Below, piece after piece: positions 19,606-29,305 of a stretch of 64,000 nucleotides of DNA. Below the pieces are notes generated by a model. The model was not told where the DNA came from. It worked only from the letters and a program-made list of their open reading frames with translations, and ran no database searches. Origin of the DNA: Aquamicrobium zhengzhouense. Its GTDB lineage: Bacteria; Pseudomonadota; Alphaproteobacteria; Rhizobiales; Rhizobiaceae. The stretch covers positions 62,001-126,000 of the forward strand of contig NZ_JADGMQ010000009.1 in assembly GCF_016124105.1 (NCBI RefSeq), read 5' to 3'. The translations under genes and the position numbers were made by a program. Within the stretch, counting starts at the first letter, position 1, and each line of letters opens with the position of its first letter.

Positions 19606-21153
19606 ATGAAGATTCTCGCGACTGCCGCGTTGGCTGCTTCGGTGGCATTCATCCCAGTGTCTGCAATGGCGCGTGATCTGACTGTCGGTCTTGCGGCCTC
19701 GACGACGTCCATGGATCCGCAGTTCTATGTGGTGGGTCCAAACAGCGCGATGGCGCGCAACATTTTCGACGGCCTGGTCAACCAGGATGCGCGTCAGCAG
19801 ATCGAGCCGGCTCTCGCCGAGAGTTGGGAGCGTCTGGGCGAGACGACCTGGGAGTTCAAGCTGCGCGCCGGCGTGAAGTTCCACGATGGCAGCGACTTCA
19901 CTGCTGAGGACGTTATCGCCAGCATCGAGCGCGTCCCTGTGGCAGCTACCAACAGCCCAAGCTCTTTCGCGCCGTACGTGAAGGCGATCAAGGAAGTCGT
20001 CGAGATTGATCCGCTGACGATCCAGATCAAGACCGACGGCCCGACCCCTCTCCTCCTGAACAACCTCAGCCGCATCTCGATCCTGCCGGCAGAGCAGGCG
20101 CAGACGACAACCGAAGAGATGAACAAGGGTAATGGTGTCATCGGCACCGGACCGTTCAAGTTTGTCTCTTGGACCCCGGACGCGGAGATCATCGTCGAGC
20201 GTAATGAAAATTACTGGGGCGGGGAAGTTGCGTGGGACAAGGTTACGTTCCGCATCTTCAAGAACAACAGCGCGCGCGTCGCAGCAATTCTGTCGGGCGA
20301 CGTCGACATGATCGAAAGCATCCCGACGGCCGATACGCGTCGCCTCGAGCGGACAGCTGATCTCAAGGTCATCAAGGCAACAGGCAATCGCCTTATGTAC
20401 CTGCATATGGACCAGGATCGCGAAGAGGCGCCTTTCGCAAAGGATGCCGAAGGCAAGAACCCGCTGATCAAGAAGGAAGTTCGCCGGGCGCTGTCGCACT
20501 CGCTCAATCGCGAAGCTATCGTTGATCGTGTGATGGATGGTCAGGGCACGCCGTCGGGCCAGGTCGTTCCCCAGGGGTACTTCGGCTTCGAGGATGCGCT
20601 TGCAGTAGACGTCTACGATCCAGAGCTCGCCAAGAAGATGATGGCTGATGCCGGTTATCCTGAAGGGTTTGAGCTGACGTTCCACGCGTCCAACGACCGC
20701 TATCCAAACGATTCCAAGGTTGCACAGGCCGTGGGTCAGTTCTTCAGCCGCGTTGGTGTGAAGACCTCCGTCGAGACCCTTCCCGGCAGCGTCTACTTCT
20801 CCCGCGCTTCGGCGCGCGAGTTCAGCTTCATCATGGGTGGTGCAGCGATCGAGACAGGCGAGCCTTCAGGCATCCTTGGACCGTTGCTCGAGACCTATGG
20901 CGAAAAGGCTGGCCAGGGCAATCGCGGCCGTTACTCGAACGCGGAGTTCGACGCAACGCTCGATCAGGCGCGCAAGACGCTTGACGACGCAGAGCGCGAG
21001 GGTCTGCTGAAGGCGGCAACGAAGATCGCCATGGATGATCTCGGCATCATTCCGCTGTTCTTCCTCGACAACACCTGGGCAGCCAAGGCGGACCTCTCCT
21101 ATGAGGGTCGCTCTGACGGTTACACCCTGCCCTTCTACGTGACGGCTGAATAA
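19606..21153 (+). CDS. Family-5 extracellular solute-binding protein
   Basis: The ATG at 19606 follows GAGGGA and gives a 515-residue protein with a Sec signal peptide (cleavage after SAMA near 23). Family marks include 'LTVGLAASTTSMDPQFY' and 'TWEFKLRAGVKFHDGSDF' near 80. It is the first gene of an eight-gene operon with a DapA-like aldolase, two nucleoside hydrolases, two permeases and a fused ATPase. The ligand is unknown; the enzymes next door suggest a nucleoside-like or N-glycosidic compound. The upstream in-frame ATG at 19543 would destroy the signal peptide and is rejected. Confidence 0.93.
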   Translation: MKILATAALAASVAFIPVSAMARDLTVGLAASTTSMDPQFYVVGPNSAMARNIFDGLVNQDARQQIEPALAESWERLGETTWEFKLRAGVKFHDGSDFTAEDVIASIERVPVAATNSPSSFAPYVKAIKEVVEIDPLTIQIKTDGPTPLLLNNLSRISILPAEQAQTTTEEMNKGNGVIGTGPFKFVSWTPDAEIIVERNENYWGGEVAWDKVTFRIFKNNSARVAAILSGDVDMIESIPTADTRRLERTADLKVIKATGNRLMYLHMDQDREEAPFAKDAEGKNPLIKKEVRRALSHSLNREAIVDRVMDGQGTPSGQVVPQGYFGFEDALAVDVYDPELAKKMMADAGYPEGFELTFHASNDRYPNDSKVAQAVGQFFSRVGVKTSVETLPGSVYFSRASAREFSFIMGGAAIETGEPSGILGPLLETYGEKAGQGNRGRYSNAEFDATLDQARKTLDDAEREGLLKAATKIAMDDLGIIPLFFLDNTWAAKADLSYEGRSDGYTLPFYVTAE

Positions 21154-21159
21154 GCCGTC
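21141..21159 (+). promoter_or_regulatory. Hairpin at the 3' end of the binding-protein gene
   Basis: A perfect 7-bp stem GACGGCT / AGCCGTC with loop GAATA spans the stop codon. It has no T-run. Such hairpins after the first gene often protect the binding-protein message from 3' decay and so raise its level relative to downstream genes. Confidence 0.45.
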
Positions 21160-21180
21160 GGCAGAAGGAGGCAATCGCTG

Positions 21181-22062
21181 ATGTCGCTCCACGGCGTATT
21201 TCCCTATCTGGTGTCGCCGACCACTGCCGAGGGCGAGGTCAACACCTCAGCCCTTGGCGATCTGGTCGAACACCTGATAGCGCAGGGTGTCCATGGCCTC
21301 GCTCCGCTAGGCAGTACGGGCGAATTTGCCTACCTGTCCAACGCGCAGCGGTTGGTCATCGTGCGCGCCACTGTGGACGTAAATCGCGGTCGCGTTCCGG
21401 TTATTGCTGGTGTCGCCTCCACGTCGATCAATGATGCGGTTCAACAAACCAAAGCATTGGTCGAGGCCGGCGTGGACGGTGTCCTGGCAATTCTGGAAGC
21501 TTACTTTCCGGTGTCGGATGCAGGCGTTGAGGCCTACTTCAGGGCGATCGCCGCTGCAGCGGACGGACGCCCGGTGGTTCTTTACACAAATCCGCAATTT
21601 CAGCGGTCGGATCTTAGTCTGCCCGTCATCGAGCGGCTGAGTCATGTGGAGAACATCCGATACATCAAGGATGCGTCCACAAATACTGGACGCCTCTTGT
21701 CGATCATCGAGCGCACGCGCAGTCGCATGGAAGTCTTCTCCGCTTCCGCGCATATCCCTGCCTGTGTGTTGATGATTGGCGGTGTGGGCTGGATGGCGGG
21801 GCCAGCCTGCATTGTACCTCGGCAGAGCATTGACCTTTACGACGCAGCGCGTGCCGGCGACTGGACGCGCGTCATGGATCTTCAGCGTCCGCTTTGGCGG
21901 GTCAACGAGATCTTTGCGAAATACTCGATTGCCTCCTGCATCAAGGCAGCCTTGCAGCTGCAGGGCTTTGATGTGGGCAACCCGATAGCACCACAGGAAC
22001 CTCTGGGCGACGAAGCTCGCGCAGAGATTGCTGAGGTGCTTGCCTCGGTGGGCGCTCTTTAG
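21181..22062 (+). CDS. Dihydrodipicolinate synthase/N-acetylneuraminate lyase family aldolase
   Basis: This 293-residue class I aldolase has the (beta/alpha)8 barrel of the DapA/NanA superfamily. Visible: the GSTGE loop near 42 that binds the keto-acid carboxylate, 'VLYTNP' with the catalytic tyrosine near 138, and 'YIKDAS' with the Schiff-base lysine near 162. It lies in a catabolic operon far from lysine biosynthesis genes, so a lyase role splitting a 2-keto sugar acid or similar is more likely than lysine synthesis. AAGGAGG ends nine bases before the ATG. A 108-base gap with a long hairpin separates it from the nucleoside hydrolases. Confidence 0.88.
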   Translation: MSLHGVFPYLVSPTTAEGEVNTSALGDLVEHLIAQGVHGLAPLGSTGEFAYLSNAQRLVIVRATVDVNRGRVPVIAGVASTSINDAVQQTKALVEAGVDGVLAILEAYFPVSDAGVEAYFRAIAAAADGRPVVLYTNPQFQRSDLSLPVIERLSHVENIRYIKDASTNTGRLLSIIERTRSRMEVFSASAHIPACVLMIGGVGWMAGPACIVPRQSIDLYDAARAGDWTRVMDLQRPLWRVNEIFAKYSIASCIKAALQLQGFDVGNPIAPQEPLGDEARAEIAEVLASVGAL

Positions 22063-22098
22063 CGCCTGCCTCCATAATAAGAAGCCTACAACCGTCCC

Positions 22099-22144
22099 GA
22101 TTGTCCGGCTGTCAGTTCCCCGCGGGACTGGGCGCCGGACAATC
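22099..22144 (+). promoter_or_regulatory. Long intra-operon stem-loop
   Basis: A perfect 11-bp inverted repeat GATTGTCCGGC / GCCGGACAATC encloses 24 bases that can fold further (CAGTTCCC with GGGACTG). It lies between the aldolase and the first nucleoside hydrolase. Only scattered Ts follow, so full termination is doubtful; partial attenuation, RNA processing, or a short repeat element are possible. Confidence 0.5.
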
Positions 22145-22170
22145 TACTTAGGCAAGTGAAGTGAGACCTC

Positions 22171-23130
22171 ATGTTCAAGACCCGGATCATTGTTGATTGC
22201 GATCCTGGCATAGATGATGCGATCGCGCTTCTGGCCTCCTTCGTGTCGCCTGAACTCGAAATCCTTGCAATCACGACCGTCTCTGGCAATCAGCCGCTTG
22301 AGACTTCTACCCAAAATGCGCTCAAGCTGTGTGAGCTTGGGGAGCGCACTGACATTCCGGTTTACGCTGGTAGTCACCGGCCGCTCCTGCGCGAACCCAT
22401 TCGTGGTCAATACCACGGCACAACCGGGCTTGGATCTTGCAACCTGTCAGAACCGACAAAGACGCCTGAGCCTGCAGGAGCCGTCGAATTCCTTATTGAG
22501 CGTCTTCTCTTGGCTGCGCAAGAAGAACAACCCATTACCTTGTGCGCCCTCGGGCCACTGACCAACATTGCCATGGCGCTGAAGATCGAGCCATCGATCG
22601 CGCGCGGCATCAAGCAATTGGTCATGATGGGAGGCGCATATCGCGAGCCCGGCAACCGCACGTTGACCGCGGAGTTCAATATTCTGGCGGACCCTCATGC
22701 AGCGCATATTGTCTTTTCGAGCGAACTGAAGATCGTCGCCCTTCCCCTCGACGCCACACATCAGGTGATTTTGACGCCGGATCACGTCGCTCGCTTCAGC
22801 GCGGTCAGCGGGCGCATCTCAAAAGCAGTGTCAGAGCTGATGATGTCGTGGGACCGTAACCAGGTGGAACGTTATGGCTCACGCGGGGGCCCTCTCCACG
22901 ATCCTCTGGTGATCGGTTGGCTCTTGGCACCGGAGCACTTCGAAACAAAGTCTGTTCGTGTCTTTGTCGAGTATCAAAGCGAATTGTGCATGGGACAGAC
23001 TGTGGCCGACTGGTTTTACAAAACCGGTCTGGAGCAGAATTGTCAGATTGTCACGCAAGTTAATTCAGCGTCCATAATTGACGTATTTCTCGAGCGTTTC
23101 TCCCGCTACCAGACGGTGGCTGCGCCATGA
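22171..23130 (+). CDS. Nucleoside hydrolase (inosine-uridine preferring family), copy 1
   Basis: A 319-residue Ca-dependent N-ribohydrolase that would split a nucleoside-type N-glycosidic bond. Visible: 'VDCDPGIDDAIAL' (the DxDxGxDD calcium and substrate site) at residues 8-20, 'NIAMALKIEP' and 'VMMGGAYREPGN' near 130-155, 'AEFNILADPHAA' with the ribose-binding Glu/Asn near 170, and 'GGPLHDPLVIGW' with the active-site His and Asp near 245. All metal ligands look intact. It overlaps the next nucleoside hydrolase by four bases. The two copies clearly differ, so they may split related but distinct bonds. Confidence 0.93.
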   Translation: MFKTRIIVDCDPGIDDAIALLASFVSPELEILAITTVSGNQPLETSTQNALKLCELGERTDIPVYAGSHRPLLREPIRGQYHGTTGLGSCNLSEPTKTPEPAGAVEFLIERLLLAAQEEQPITLCALGPLTNIAMALKIEPSIARGIKQLVMMGGAYREPGNRTLTAEFNILADPHAAHIVFSSELKIVALPLDATHQVILTPDHVARFSAVSGRISKAVSELMMSWDRNQVERYGSRGGPLHDPLVIGWLLAPEHFETKSVRVFVEYQSELCMGQTVADWFYKTGLEQNCQIVTQVNSASIIDVFLERFSRYQTVAAP

Positions 23131-24110
23131 GTGTTCGGCGTATCATAATCGATACTGACCCGGGCGTTGACGATGCAGCAGCCATTCTGCTCGCAATCGC
23201 ATCACCGGAACTCGACGTCATCGGGATCTCGGTCGTTGCAGGTAATGTCGGCCTGACGGAAAGCGTGAAGAATGCGTGTAAGCTGGTCAGCATTGCGGGG
23301 CGGCAGGATATCCCCGTTTACGCGGGGGCGGCAGGTCCGCTTGTGCGCGAGCAGGTGTTTGGCAAGTACGCTCATATAGGCGCTTTCCCGGACGAGATGG
23401 TGCCGCCATCCTCTGTGAAGCCGAAGTCCCTCTCGGCAGTACGCTTCATTGCAAATGAGGCACGCGCTGCTGCTGCTCGCAACGAGAAGATTACGATCTG
23501 CGCGATTGGTCCGCTGACCAACGTTGCGTTGGCACTGCGCCTCCACCCTGATGTCGCGGCTGGCATCGAGCAAATCGTCGTGATGGGCGGTGCCTTCAAG
23601 GCGATGGGCCACCGAACGGCCTGGGCAGAGTATAACGTTTACGCTGATCCGCATGCGGTCGACATTGTGTTGGGCTCAGGTGTCAAGCTGGTGTTGTTTT
23701 CGCTTGATGTCACGCTACAGGCACTGTTTACGGAGGACGACTTCCGTGGGCTCGAGCGTCGAGGGGGCGAGCCAGGCAAATGCTTGGCGGCACTGCTGAG
23801 AGCGTTCGACCGCAGTGATATTGCCCGGTTTGGACGGCCGGGGGGCCCTATCCATGATGCAATGACGGTCGCCTGGCTCCTGCAGCCGGGGCTCTTCGCA
23901 GGCAAGAATACCGCTGTGGGAGTGACCCGAGATGGTCCAACGGCAGGTCATACCTGGGCAGATTTCCATCGGAAATCCGATCATGTCGCGAACGCGCTTG
24001 TGATCAGGACGGTCGATGAAACGGGCTTCCGGCAGTTGCTGGTCAGCCGCATTGCATCGATGGGTATCCAATCGCCGTCTAGGAACGAGAAAGTAAGCGC
24101 GACGATATGA
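23127..24110 (+). CDS. Nucleoside hydrolase (inosine-uridine preferring family), copy 2
   Basis: A 327-residue relative of the preceding enzyme, with 'IDTDPGVDDAAAI' at the N-terminus, 'VVMGGAFKAMGHRT' near 155, 'AEYNVYADPHAV' near 170 and 'GGPIHDAMTVAW' near 240, so the calcium ligands and the active-site histidine are kept. It could also act as part of a heteromer with copy 1, which is speculation. It is coupled to the preceding gene and to the permease gene after it (four-base overlaps on both sides), so all belong to one translational unit. Confidence 0.93.
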   Translation: MSVRRIIIDTDPGVDDAAAILLAIASPELDVIGISVVAGNVGLTESVKNACKLVSIAGRQDIPVYAGAAGPLVREQVFGKYAHIGAFPDEMVPPSSVKPKSLSAVRFIANEARAAAARNEKITICAIGPLTNVALALRLHPDVAAGIEQIVVMGGAFKAMGHRTAWAEYNVYADPHAVDIVLGSGVKLVLFSLDVTLQALFTEDDFRGLERRGGEPGKCLAALLRAFDRSDIARFGRPGGPIHDAMTVAWLLQPGLFAGKNTAVGVTRDGPTAGHTWADFHRKSDHVANALVIRTVDETGFRQLLVSRIASMGIQSPSRNEKVSATI

Positions 24111-25084
24111 GCAGCTACCTATTCAGCCGTCTGGCGCAGACGATCGTAACGCTCTTCGTCATGAGTGTCCTGGTCTTCGTCGGACTCTATATGGTCGGTA
24201 ACCCGGTCGACGTATTGCTGAGCTCGTCAGCAACCCCTCAGGAACGGATGGAGGTCATCCGCGCCTTTGGGCTTGATCGTCCGGTCTGGGAACAATATTT
24301 CACGTTCCTGACCAAGGCTCTGCAGGGCGACCTTGGCAATTCCTTCATTTTTAACCAGCCGGCGCTGGACCTGATTTTCCAGCGCATGCCAGCTACGCTG
24401 GAACTGGCCTTCGTCGCGCTGGTAATGGCGCTGATCATCGGCATTCCGCTCGGGGTTCGGGCCGGTCTCAAGCCGAAAAGCCGCATCTCGCGGCTGATCA
24501 TGACGTTCTCCATCCTGGGGTTCAGTTTGCCGACGTTCTGGATCGGCTTGATCATGATCATGATCTTCAGTGTGTTTCTGGGCTGGCTTCCGGCGTCCGG
24601 GCGGGGCGACACCGTCAACCTGTTGGGGGTTCCCGTCAGTTTCCTCACTCTTGACGGTCTTTCACATCTACTTTTGCCTGCATTCAATTTGGCGCTGTTC
24701 AAGATATCGCTGGTTATCCGCCTGACCCGTGCTGGCGTGATGGAGGTGATGCAGCTCGATTATGTGCGCTTCGCGCGCGCAAAGGGAATTAACGAAAAGC
24801 GGATCCTGCGCGTACATGTTCTGAAGAATACGCTGATCCCGCTGATCACCGTCATCGGTCTGGAACTCGGATCCCTGATCGCGTTTGCTGTGGTTACCGA
24901 AACCATTTTCGCGTGGCCGGGCATGGGCAAGCTGATAATCGATGCAATTGGGGTTCTCGATCGCCCGGTCATCCTCGCATATCTGCTGATTACCGTCGTC
25001 ATGTTCAGCGTCATCAACCTGGTGGTCGACATTCTTTACTCGATAGTTGATCCGCGTGTTCGCCTTGAGGGAGGCTCACGATGA
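24107..25084 (+). CDS. Family-5 ABC importer permease (DppB type)
   Basis: A 325-residue inner-membrane protein with the DppB-type N-terminus 'SRLAQTIVTLFVMSVLVF', five further membrane segments and the EAA loop 'RFARAKGINEKRILRVHVLK' near 225. A stretch around 160-185 (AS-GRG-D-VN) is a periplasmic loop. It is coupled to the nucleoside hydrolase gene upstream and to the DppC-type gene downstream by four-base overlaps, so it serves the 19606-27843 importer. Confidence 0.92.
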   Translation: MSSYLFSRLAQTIVTLFVMSVLVFVGLYMVGNPVDVLLSSSATPQERMEVIRAFGLDRPVWEQYFTFLTKALQGDLGNSFIFNQPALDLIFQRMPATLELAFVALVMALIIGIPLGVRAGLKPKSRISRLIMTFSILGFSLPTFWIGLIMIMIFSVFLGWLPASGRGDTVNLLGVPVSFLTLDGLSHLLLPAFNLALFKISLVIRLTRAGVMEVMQLDYVRFARAKGINEKRILRVHVLKNTLIPLITVIGLELGSLIAFAVVTETIFAWPGMGKLIIDAIGVLDRPVILAYLLITVVMFSVINLVVDILYSIVDPRVRLEGGSR

Positions 25085-26019
25085 GCAACGATGCCAAGAG
25101 GAAAGTTGCCTCGGTCCACTCGGAAGATGCGTTAGTCGCAGCCGAACGGATCTTGCCGCTCAAGCGGACGCTGCTTGCACTCGTACGAGATCGCGTTGCG
25201 CTGGCGGGTTTGATCATTGTTAGCGTGCTTGTTTTCATCGCAGTGCTCGCCCCGGTCCTTTCCGTGCAGGATCCCTATGATCTGGCGCAGTTGGACATCA
25301 TGGACGGACGGCTACCGCCAAGTTCCACCAGTATGACCGGCACGGTCTATTTGCTGGGAACGGACGATCAGGGCCGCGATCTTTTCAGCGCGATCATGTA
25401 CGGCCTGCGCACCTCGATCCTCGTCGGCCTTGTCAGCGCAGCAATCGCGCTCGTCATAGGTGCGAGCATAGGTCTGTTCAGTGCTTATGCGGGCGGTCGC
25501 GTCGACGCATTGCTTATGCGCATCGTCGACATCCAGCTCAGCTTTCCGGCAATCCTCGTCGCCCTGATCTTCTTGGCAATCCTCGGACAGGGCGTCGACA
25601 AGATCATCATCGCTTTGGTCGTGACTCAATGGGCATATTATGCCCGCACCGTTCGTGGTTCTGCGCTGGTCGAAAGCCGGCGCGCCTATACGGATGCAGC
25701 GCGGTCGATGGCGCTGTCGGACAAGCGTATCATCTTCAGGCATATTCTGCCGAACTGCGTCCCGCCATTGATCGTGGTTGCCACGATGCGCGTTGCCTAC
25801 GCGATCATGCTCGAAGCGACGCTCTCTTTCCTTGGCATTGGACTTCCGGTGACTGAACCGTCGCTCGGGCTGCTGATTTCGAACGGGTTCGAATATCTCC
25901 TCTCCGGCGATTACTGGATCAGCTTCTTCCCGGGTATCACGCTGTTGATGCTGATTGTGGGTATCAATCTGATCGGCGACGCCCTGCGTGACATTCTGAA
26001 CCCAAGGCAGGAGGGCTGA
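25081..26019 (+). CDS. Family-5 ABC importer permease (DppC type)
   Basis: A 312-residue permease with a hydrophilic N-terminal 35 residues, a first membrane helix near 40-60, the 'LGTDDQGRDLFSAIMYG' motif near 97 that is characteristic of DppC-type proteins, and the EAA loop 'DAARSMALSDKRIIFRHILP' near 210. It forms the channel with the DppB-type partner just upstream. Three bases separate its stop from the ATPase start. Confidence 0.92.
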   Translation: MSNDAKRKVASVHSEDALVAAERILPLKRTLLALVRDRVALAGLIIVSVLVFIAVLAPVLSVQDPYDLAQLDIMDGRLPPSSTSMTGTVYLLGTDDQGRDLFSAIMYGLRTSILVGLVSAAIALVIGASIGLFSAYAGGRVDALLMRIVDIQLSFPAILVALIFLAILGQGVDKIIIALVVTQWAYYARTVRGSALVESRRAYTDAARSMALSDKRIIFRHILPNCVPPLIVVATMRVAYAIMLEATLSFLGIGLPVTEPSLGLLISNGFEYLLSGDYWISFFPGITLLMLIVGINLIGDALRDILNPRQEG

Positions 26020-26022
26020 GCC

Positions 26023-27843
26023 ATGAGCGAACCGATACTTTCGATCTCCGGCCTGACCACCGAGTTCAAGGTAGGCAAGGAGTGGCGTGACGTCATCCGC
26101 AACGTTAATCTCGATATCCACCAGGGGGAAACTGTCGCGGTAGTGGGCGAGTCAGGGTCGGGCAAGAGCGTGACCGCAATGTCAGTGATGCGTCTTCTCG
26201 GAAGCAATGCACGTTCTTCCGGGAAAATCCTGTTTGAGGGCCAAGATCTTCTTGGGCTTACTCAGGAGGCGATGCAGACGGTTCGCGGCAACCGGATCGG
26301 TATGATCTTTCAGGAGCCGATGACCTCGCTCAATCCGGTACTGAAGATCGGCGAGCAGATTACCGAAGTCCTGATGGAGCATCGCGGGCTCGAACATCGC
26401 GCAGCATTGGCGGAGGCAGAGCGCCTGCTTGAAAAAGTGCGGATACCCTCAGCGCGGCAACGCCTGAATGAATATCCCCTAAGCTTCTCAGGGGGAATGC
26501 GTCAGCGCGTTGTCATTGCAATTGCACTGGCCTGCGAGCCGAAGCTGCTGATTGCGGATGAGCCGACCACAGCGCTCGACGTCACGATTCAGGCGCAAAT
26601 CCTTGAGCTAATCAAGGCCTTGCAGCAGGAAGAGGGCATGGCGGTCCTTTTCATCACGCACGACATGGGCGTAGTGGCGGAGATTTCAGATCGTACCGCC
26701 GTCATGTTCCGAGGCGACGTGGTGGAGACCGGATTAACCGAGCAAATCTTTCGCCAACCAGCTCACCCTTATACCCGCGCGCTACTCGCTGCTGTCCCGC
26801 AGCTTGGCTCGATGAATGGGCAGAGCCTACCCCTTCGCTTCCCTATCGTCGACATGGCAACGGGCCAGATCGAGCCGGTCAAGCCGACGGTGGACACGGT
26901 GCGCAACGATGCGGATCCTGTTCTCAAGGTCGAACGCCTCGTCACGCGCTTCCCGGTCAAAAAAGGAATTCTGCGCCGTACGGTTGGCAACATCCATGCC
27001 GTGGAAGATGTCTCTTTTGAGGTGCGCGAAGGCGAGACACTATCACTGGTTGGCGAATCCGGTTGTGGAAAGTCGACTACCGGACGGTCAATTCTGCGGC
27101 TGACGGACCCGACGTCAGGTCGGGTAACGATTCAACAGCGTGATGTTGTCAGTGCCGACAAGCAGGAACTTGCCGTGATCCGCCGTGAAGCGCAGATGAT
27201 CTTTCAGGATCCGTTTGAAAGCCTCAACCCGCGGCTGCGTGTTGGCGATGCGATCGCCGAGCCGATGGTCGCGCATGGCCTTGCAGGCGCATCCGATGTT
27301 GGTGAGCGCGTCGGCAAGTTGCTGGAAAAGGTGGGTTTGTCACCTTCAATGGCGGACCGCTTCCCACATGAGTTTTCCGGCGGGCAACGCCAGCGTGTGT
27401 GTATCGCGCGGGCCCTCGCGCTGGATCCGAAGATGATCGTTGCTGACGAATCCGTCTCCGCGCTCGACGTGTCGATCAAGGCGCAAGTCATCAATTTGCT
27501 GCTCGATCTGCAGGAGCAGCTTGGCCTTGGCTACCTCTTCATCAGCCATGATATGGCGGTGGTCGAGCGCATAAGCCACCGGGTCGCGGTCATGTATATG
27601 GGCGAGATCGTTGAGATAGGTCCGCGACAGGCGGTGTTCGAGAACCCACAGCACCCGTATACACGCAAGCTGATGGCGGCGGTGCCGATTGCCGATCCGA
27701 CGCGCAAGCGGGTTCGCCAGATCAGCAATGACGAAATCCGCACCCCCTACCGGGAGGCCGGATTTGTGCCCCCTTCAAGGGAATATTTGAAGATCGGGGA
27801 GGATCATTTTGTCCTCGGCCGGAAGCAGGAACGGGCGGCCTAA
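26023..27843 (+). CDS. Fused family-5 ABC ATPase (DppD-DppF in one chain)
   Basis: This 606-residue protein holds two nucleotide-binding domains. Domain 1: Walker A GESGSGKS near 43, signature FSGGMRQRV near 155, Walker [13 protein letters not shown]. Domain 2: GESGCGKS near 344, FSGGQRQRV near 450, [11 protein letters not shown]. It would drive the DppB/DppC-type pair encoded immediately before it. The architecture is the same as the ATPase at 15292, but the two are clearly separate paralogues. The gene ends at a hairpin shared with the convergent DUF992 gene. Confidence 0.93.
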   Translation: MSEPILSISGLTTEFKVGKEWRDVIRNVNLDIHQGETVAVVGESGSGKSVTAMSVMRLLGSNARSSGKILFEGQDLLGLTQEAMQTVRGNRIGMIFQEPMTSLNPVLKIGEQITEVLMEHRGLEHRAALAEAERLLEKVRIPSARQRLNEYPLSFSGGMRQRVVIAIALACEPKLLIADEPTTALDVTIQAQILELIKALQQEEGMAVLFITHDMGVVAEISDRTAVMFRGDVVETGLTEQIFRQPAHPYTRALLAAVPQLGSMNGQSLPLRFPIVDMATGQIEPVKPTVDTVRNDADPVLKVERLVTRFPVKKGILRRTVGNIHAVEDVSFEVREGETLSLVGESGCGKSTTGRSILRLTDPTSGRVTIQQRDVVSADKQELAVIRREAQMIFQDPFESLNPRLRVGDAIAEPMVAHGLAGASDVGERVGKLLEKVGLSPSMADRFPHEFSGGQRQRVCIARALALDPKMIVADESVSALDVSIKAQVINLLLDLQEQLGLGYLFISHDMAVVERISHRVAVMYMGEIVEIGPRQAVFENPQHPYTRKLMAAVPIADPTRKRVRQISNDEIRTPYREAGFVPPSREYLKIGEDHFVLGRKQERAA

Positions 27844-27850
27844 GCCGCCC
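27833..27850. terminator. Stem-loop between convergent genes
   Basis: A perfect 7-bp stem GGGCGGC / GCCGCCC with loop CTAA overlaps the ATPase stop codon. It lacks a good T-run on either strand, so it is a weak or Rho-assisted terminator at best. Confidence 0.45.
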
Positions 27851-27862
27851 TGCCCTCTCGCA

Positions 27863-28393
27863 TCAGTTTATTGCGGTCAGCGTGACTGACGTGCCAGTCG
27901 CGGCGGCGTTCAGGCCGATTTGACCCGTGGCGCTCACAGTCTGCAGATGAACGGAGCCGGCGGTGCCACCCACGAGGATGTTGGCTCCAATGCCTGCACC
28001 AACCGTTGCTTCAACAGTGGCTCCGGAATATAGGCCAGCCAGCGAACCCTGGTGATAGCCAGCGGTCGGCGCAAAGACTGCCCAGACCAACCGGCCTTCG
28101 GTGGTGAAGCCGACATCAAGGCCCACCTTTCGGATCGTGCCGACATACTGTTCTGTCGACCGGCTGCCAATGGTCGACTGAAATACGCAATCGAGTTCTT
28201 TTGCCGAGCCGATAACGTATCCCACGCCGCCGCCTACCCGGCAATCGAGGGTGCCAATTTTCACGCCGTCGCGATCACCGGCACGCTCTACTTCGACCGC
28301 CCGATACTCAACCATGTCAGCGGCAGATGCGATGGGTGCCGCAACCATCATGGTGGGCAGGATTGCGGCTGCGACCAGATAACGCTTCGTCAT
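27863..28393 (-). CDS. DUF992-family exported protein
   Basis: A 176-residue protein with a Sec signal peptide (cleavage after SAA near 24) and a small beta-rich domain with 'IGTLDCRVGGGVGYVIGSAKELDCVF', two cysteines that could form a disulfide, then Gly/Ala-rich strands. This is the DUF992 pattern of Hyphomicrobiales periplasmic proteins; function unknown. It has its own promoter region upstream (divergent from the TauE/SafE gene) and is not part of the ABC operon, which runs the other way. Confidence 0.8.
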   Translation of the reverse strand: MTKRYLVAAAILPTMMVAAPIASAADMVEYRAVEVERAGDRDGVKIGTLDCRVGGGVGYVIGSAKELDCVFQSTIGSRSTEQYVGTIRKVGLDVGFTTEGRLVWAVFAPTAGYHQGSLAGLYSGATVEATVGAGIGANILVGGTAGSVHLQTVSATGQIGLNAAATGTSVTLTAIN

Positions 28394-28552
28394 ATTATTC
28401 TCCTTGGTCTGCGACCGCCGCGTTACCGCAACGGCCTTCGTCCAGCTAACGCTCTTTCTAGGAAAACGATCCGCCCGTATAGGCCATGCGTCGAATTGGC
28501 CTTTCGGCCGCAGATGTGCAATTTAGCGGTCTTCTAAGGTTCCAGGCGGGTC

Positions 28553-29302
28553 ATGCTCACTTACATTGTGCTGCTTCTTGCCGGCTTTTGTGCCGGTGCA
28601 CTCAACGCGGTCGCGGGCGGTGGAACGTTCTTGTCGTTCCCGGCTCTGGTCTGGGTGGGAGTTCCCCCTATCGCGGCTAACGCTACGGCTACCTTTGCAG
28701 CGTTGCCGGGTTATGTCGGGAGTGCATGGGGCTTTCGCAAAGACATGCGCTCGGAAGGGCCGCTGTCGGTCAAAATCATCATCGCCCTTGCCGTTCTTGG
28801 CGGCTTCCTCGGTGCCTTGCTCCTTCTTGTGACTTCTCCGGATGTGTTCCGGGTTATCGTTCCTTGGCTGCTTTTGCTTGCAACAGCGGTTTTCGCTGCG
28901 GGACCGGCACTGCTCAAGATGATTACGGCGCGTGGTGCCGGTGGACTTGGAGCTGGAGTGGCGGCAATCCTGCTTCTCGCCATCGCTACGTATGGCGGCT
29001 ACTTCAACGGCGGCCTCGGCATCATGCTTCTCGCAGGCTTCGGGCTGATCGGCTTTACTGATCTGAACGCAATGAACGGCCTGAAGAATGTCATCTCGGC
29101 CATTCTGTCGCTTGTTTCAGTCGCCACCTATATGGTGGCGGGCCTGATCGACTGGACCTATGCGTTGCCTGTCGCGATCGCATGCACGGTAGGTGGGTAT
29201 GTCGGGGCGGCCTTGGCCCGCCGCATAACCCGCCCTCAGATGCTCCGCATCTTCATCACGCTGGTCGGCGCCGTAATGACGGTTGCGTTTTTCCTGGTTT
29301 AG
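28553..29302 (+). CDS. TauE/SafE-family membrane transporter
   Basis: A 249-residue integral membrane protein with about seven to eight helices arranged as two similar halves. The opening 'FCAGALNAVAGGGTFLSFPAL' is the family signature, and 'YGGYFNGGLGIMLLAGF' near 145 is the second-half repeat of it. Members export sulfite, sulfoacetate or related organic anions. The substrate cannot be told here. It is monocistronic and meets the MFS gene tail to tail three bases later. Confidence 0.85.
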   Translation: MLTYIVLLLAGFCAGALNAVAGGGTFLSFPALVWVGVPPIAANATATFAALPGYVGSAWGFRKDMRSEGPLSVKIIIALAVLGGFLGALLLLVTSPDVFRVIVPWLLLLATAVFAAGPALLKMITARGAGGLGAGVAAILLLAIATYGGYFNGGLGIMLLAGFGLIGFTDLNAMNGLKNVISAILSLVSVATYMVAGLIDWTYALPVAIACTVGGYVGAALARRITRPQMLRIFITLVGAVMTVAFFLV

Positions 29303-29305
29303 CGA

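Noticed and set aside
21181-22062. Calling the aldolase a biosynthetic dapA
   Set aside because: It keeps the superfamily residues but lies in a catabolic transport operon with no lysine or diaminopimelate genes, so a lyase role is more likely.
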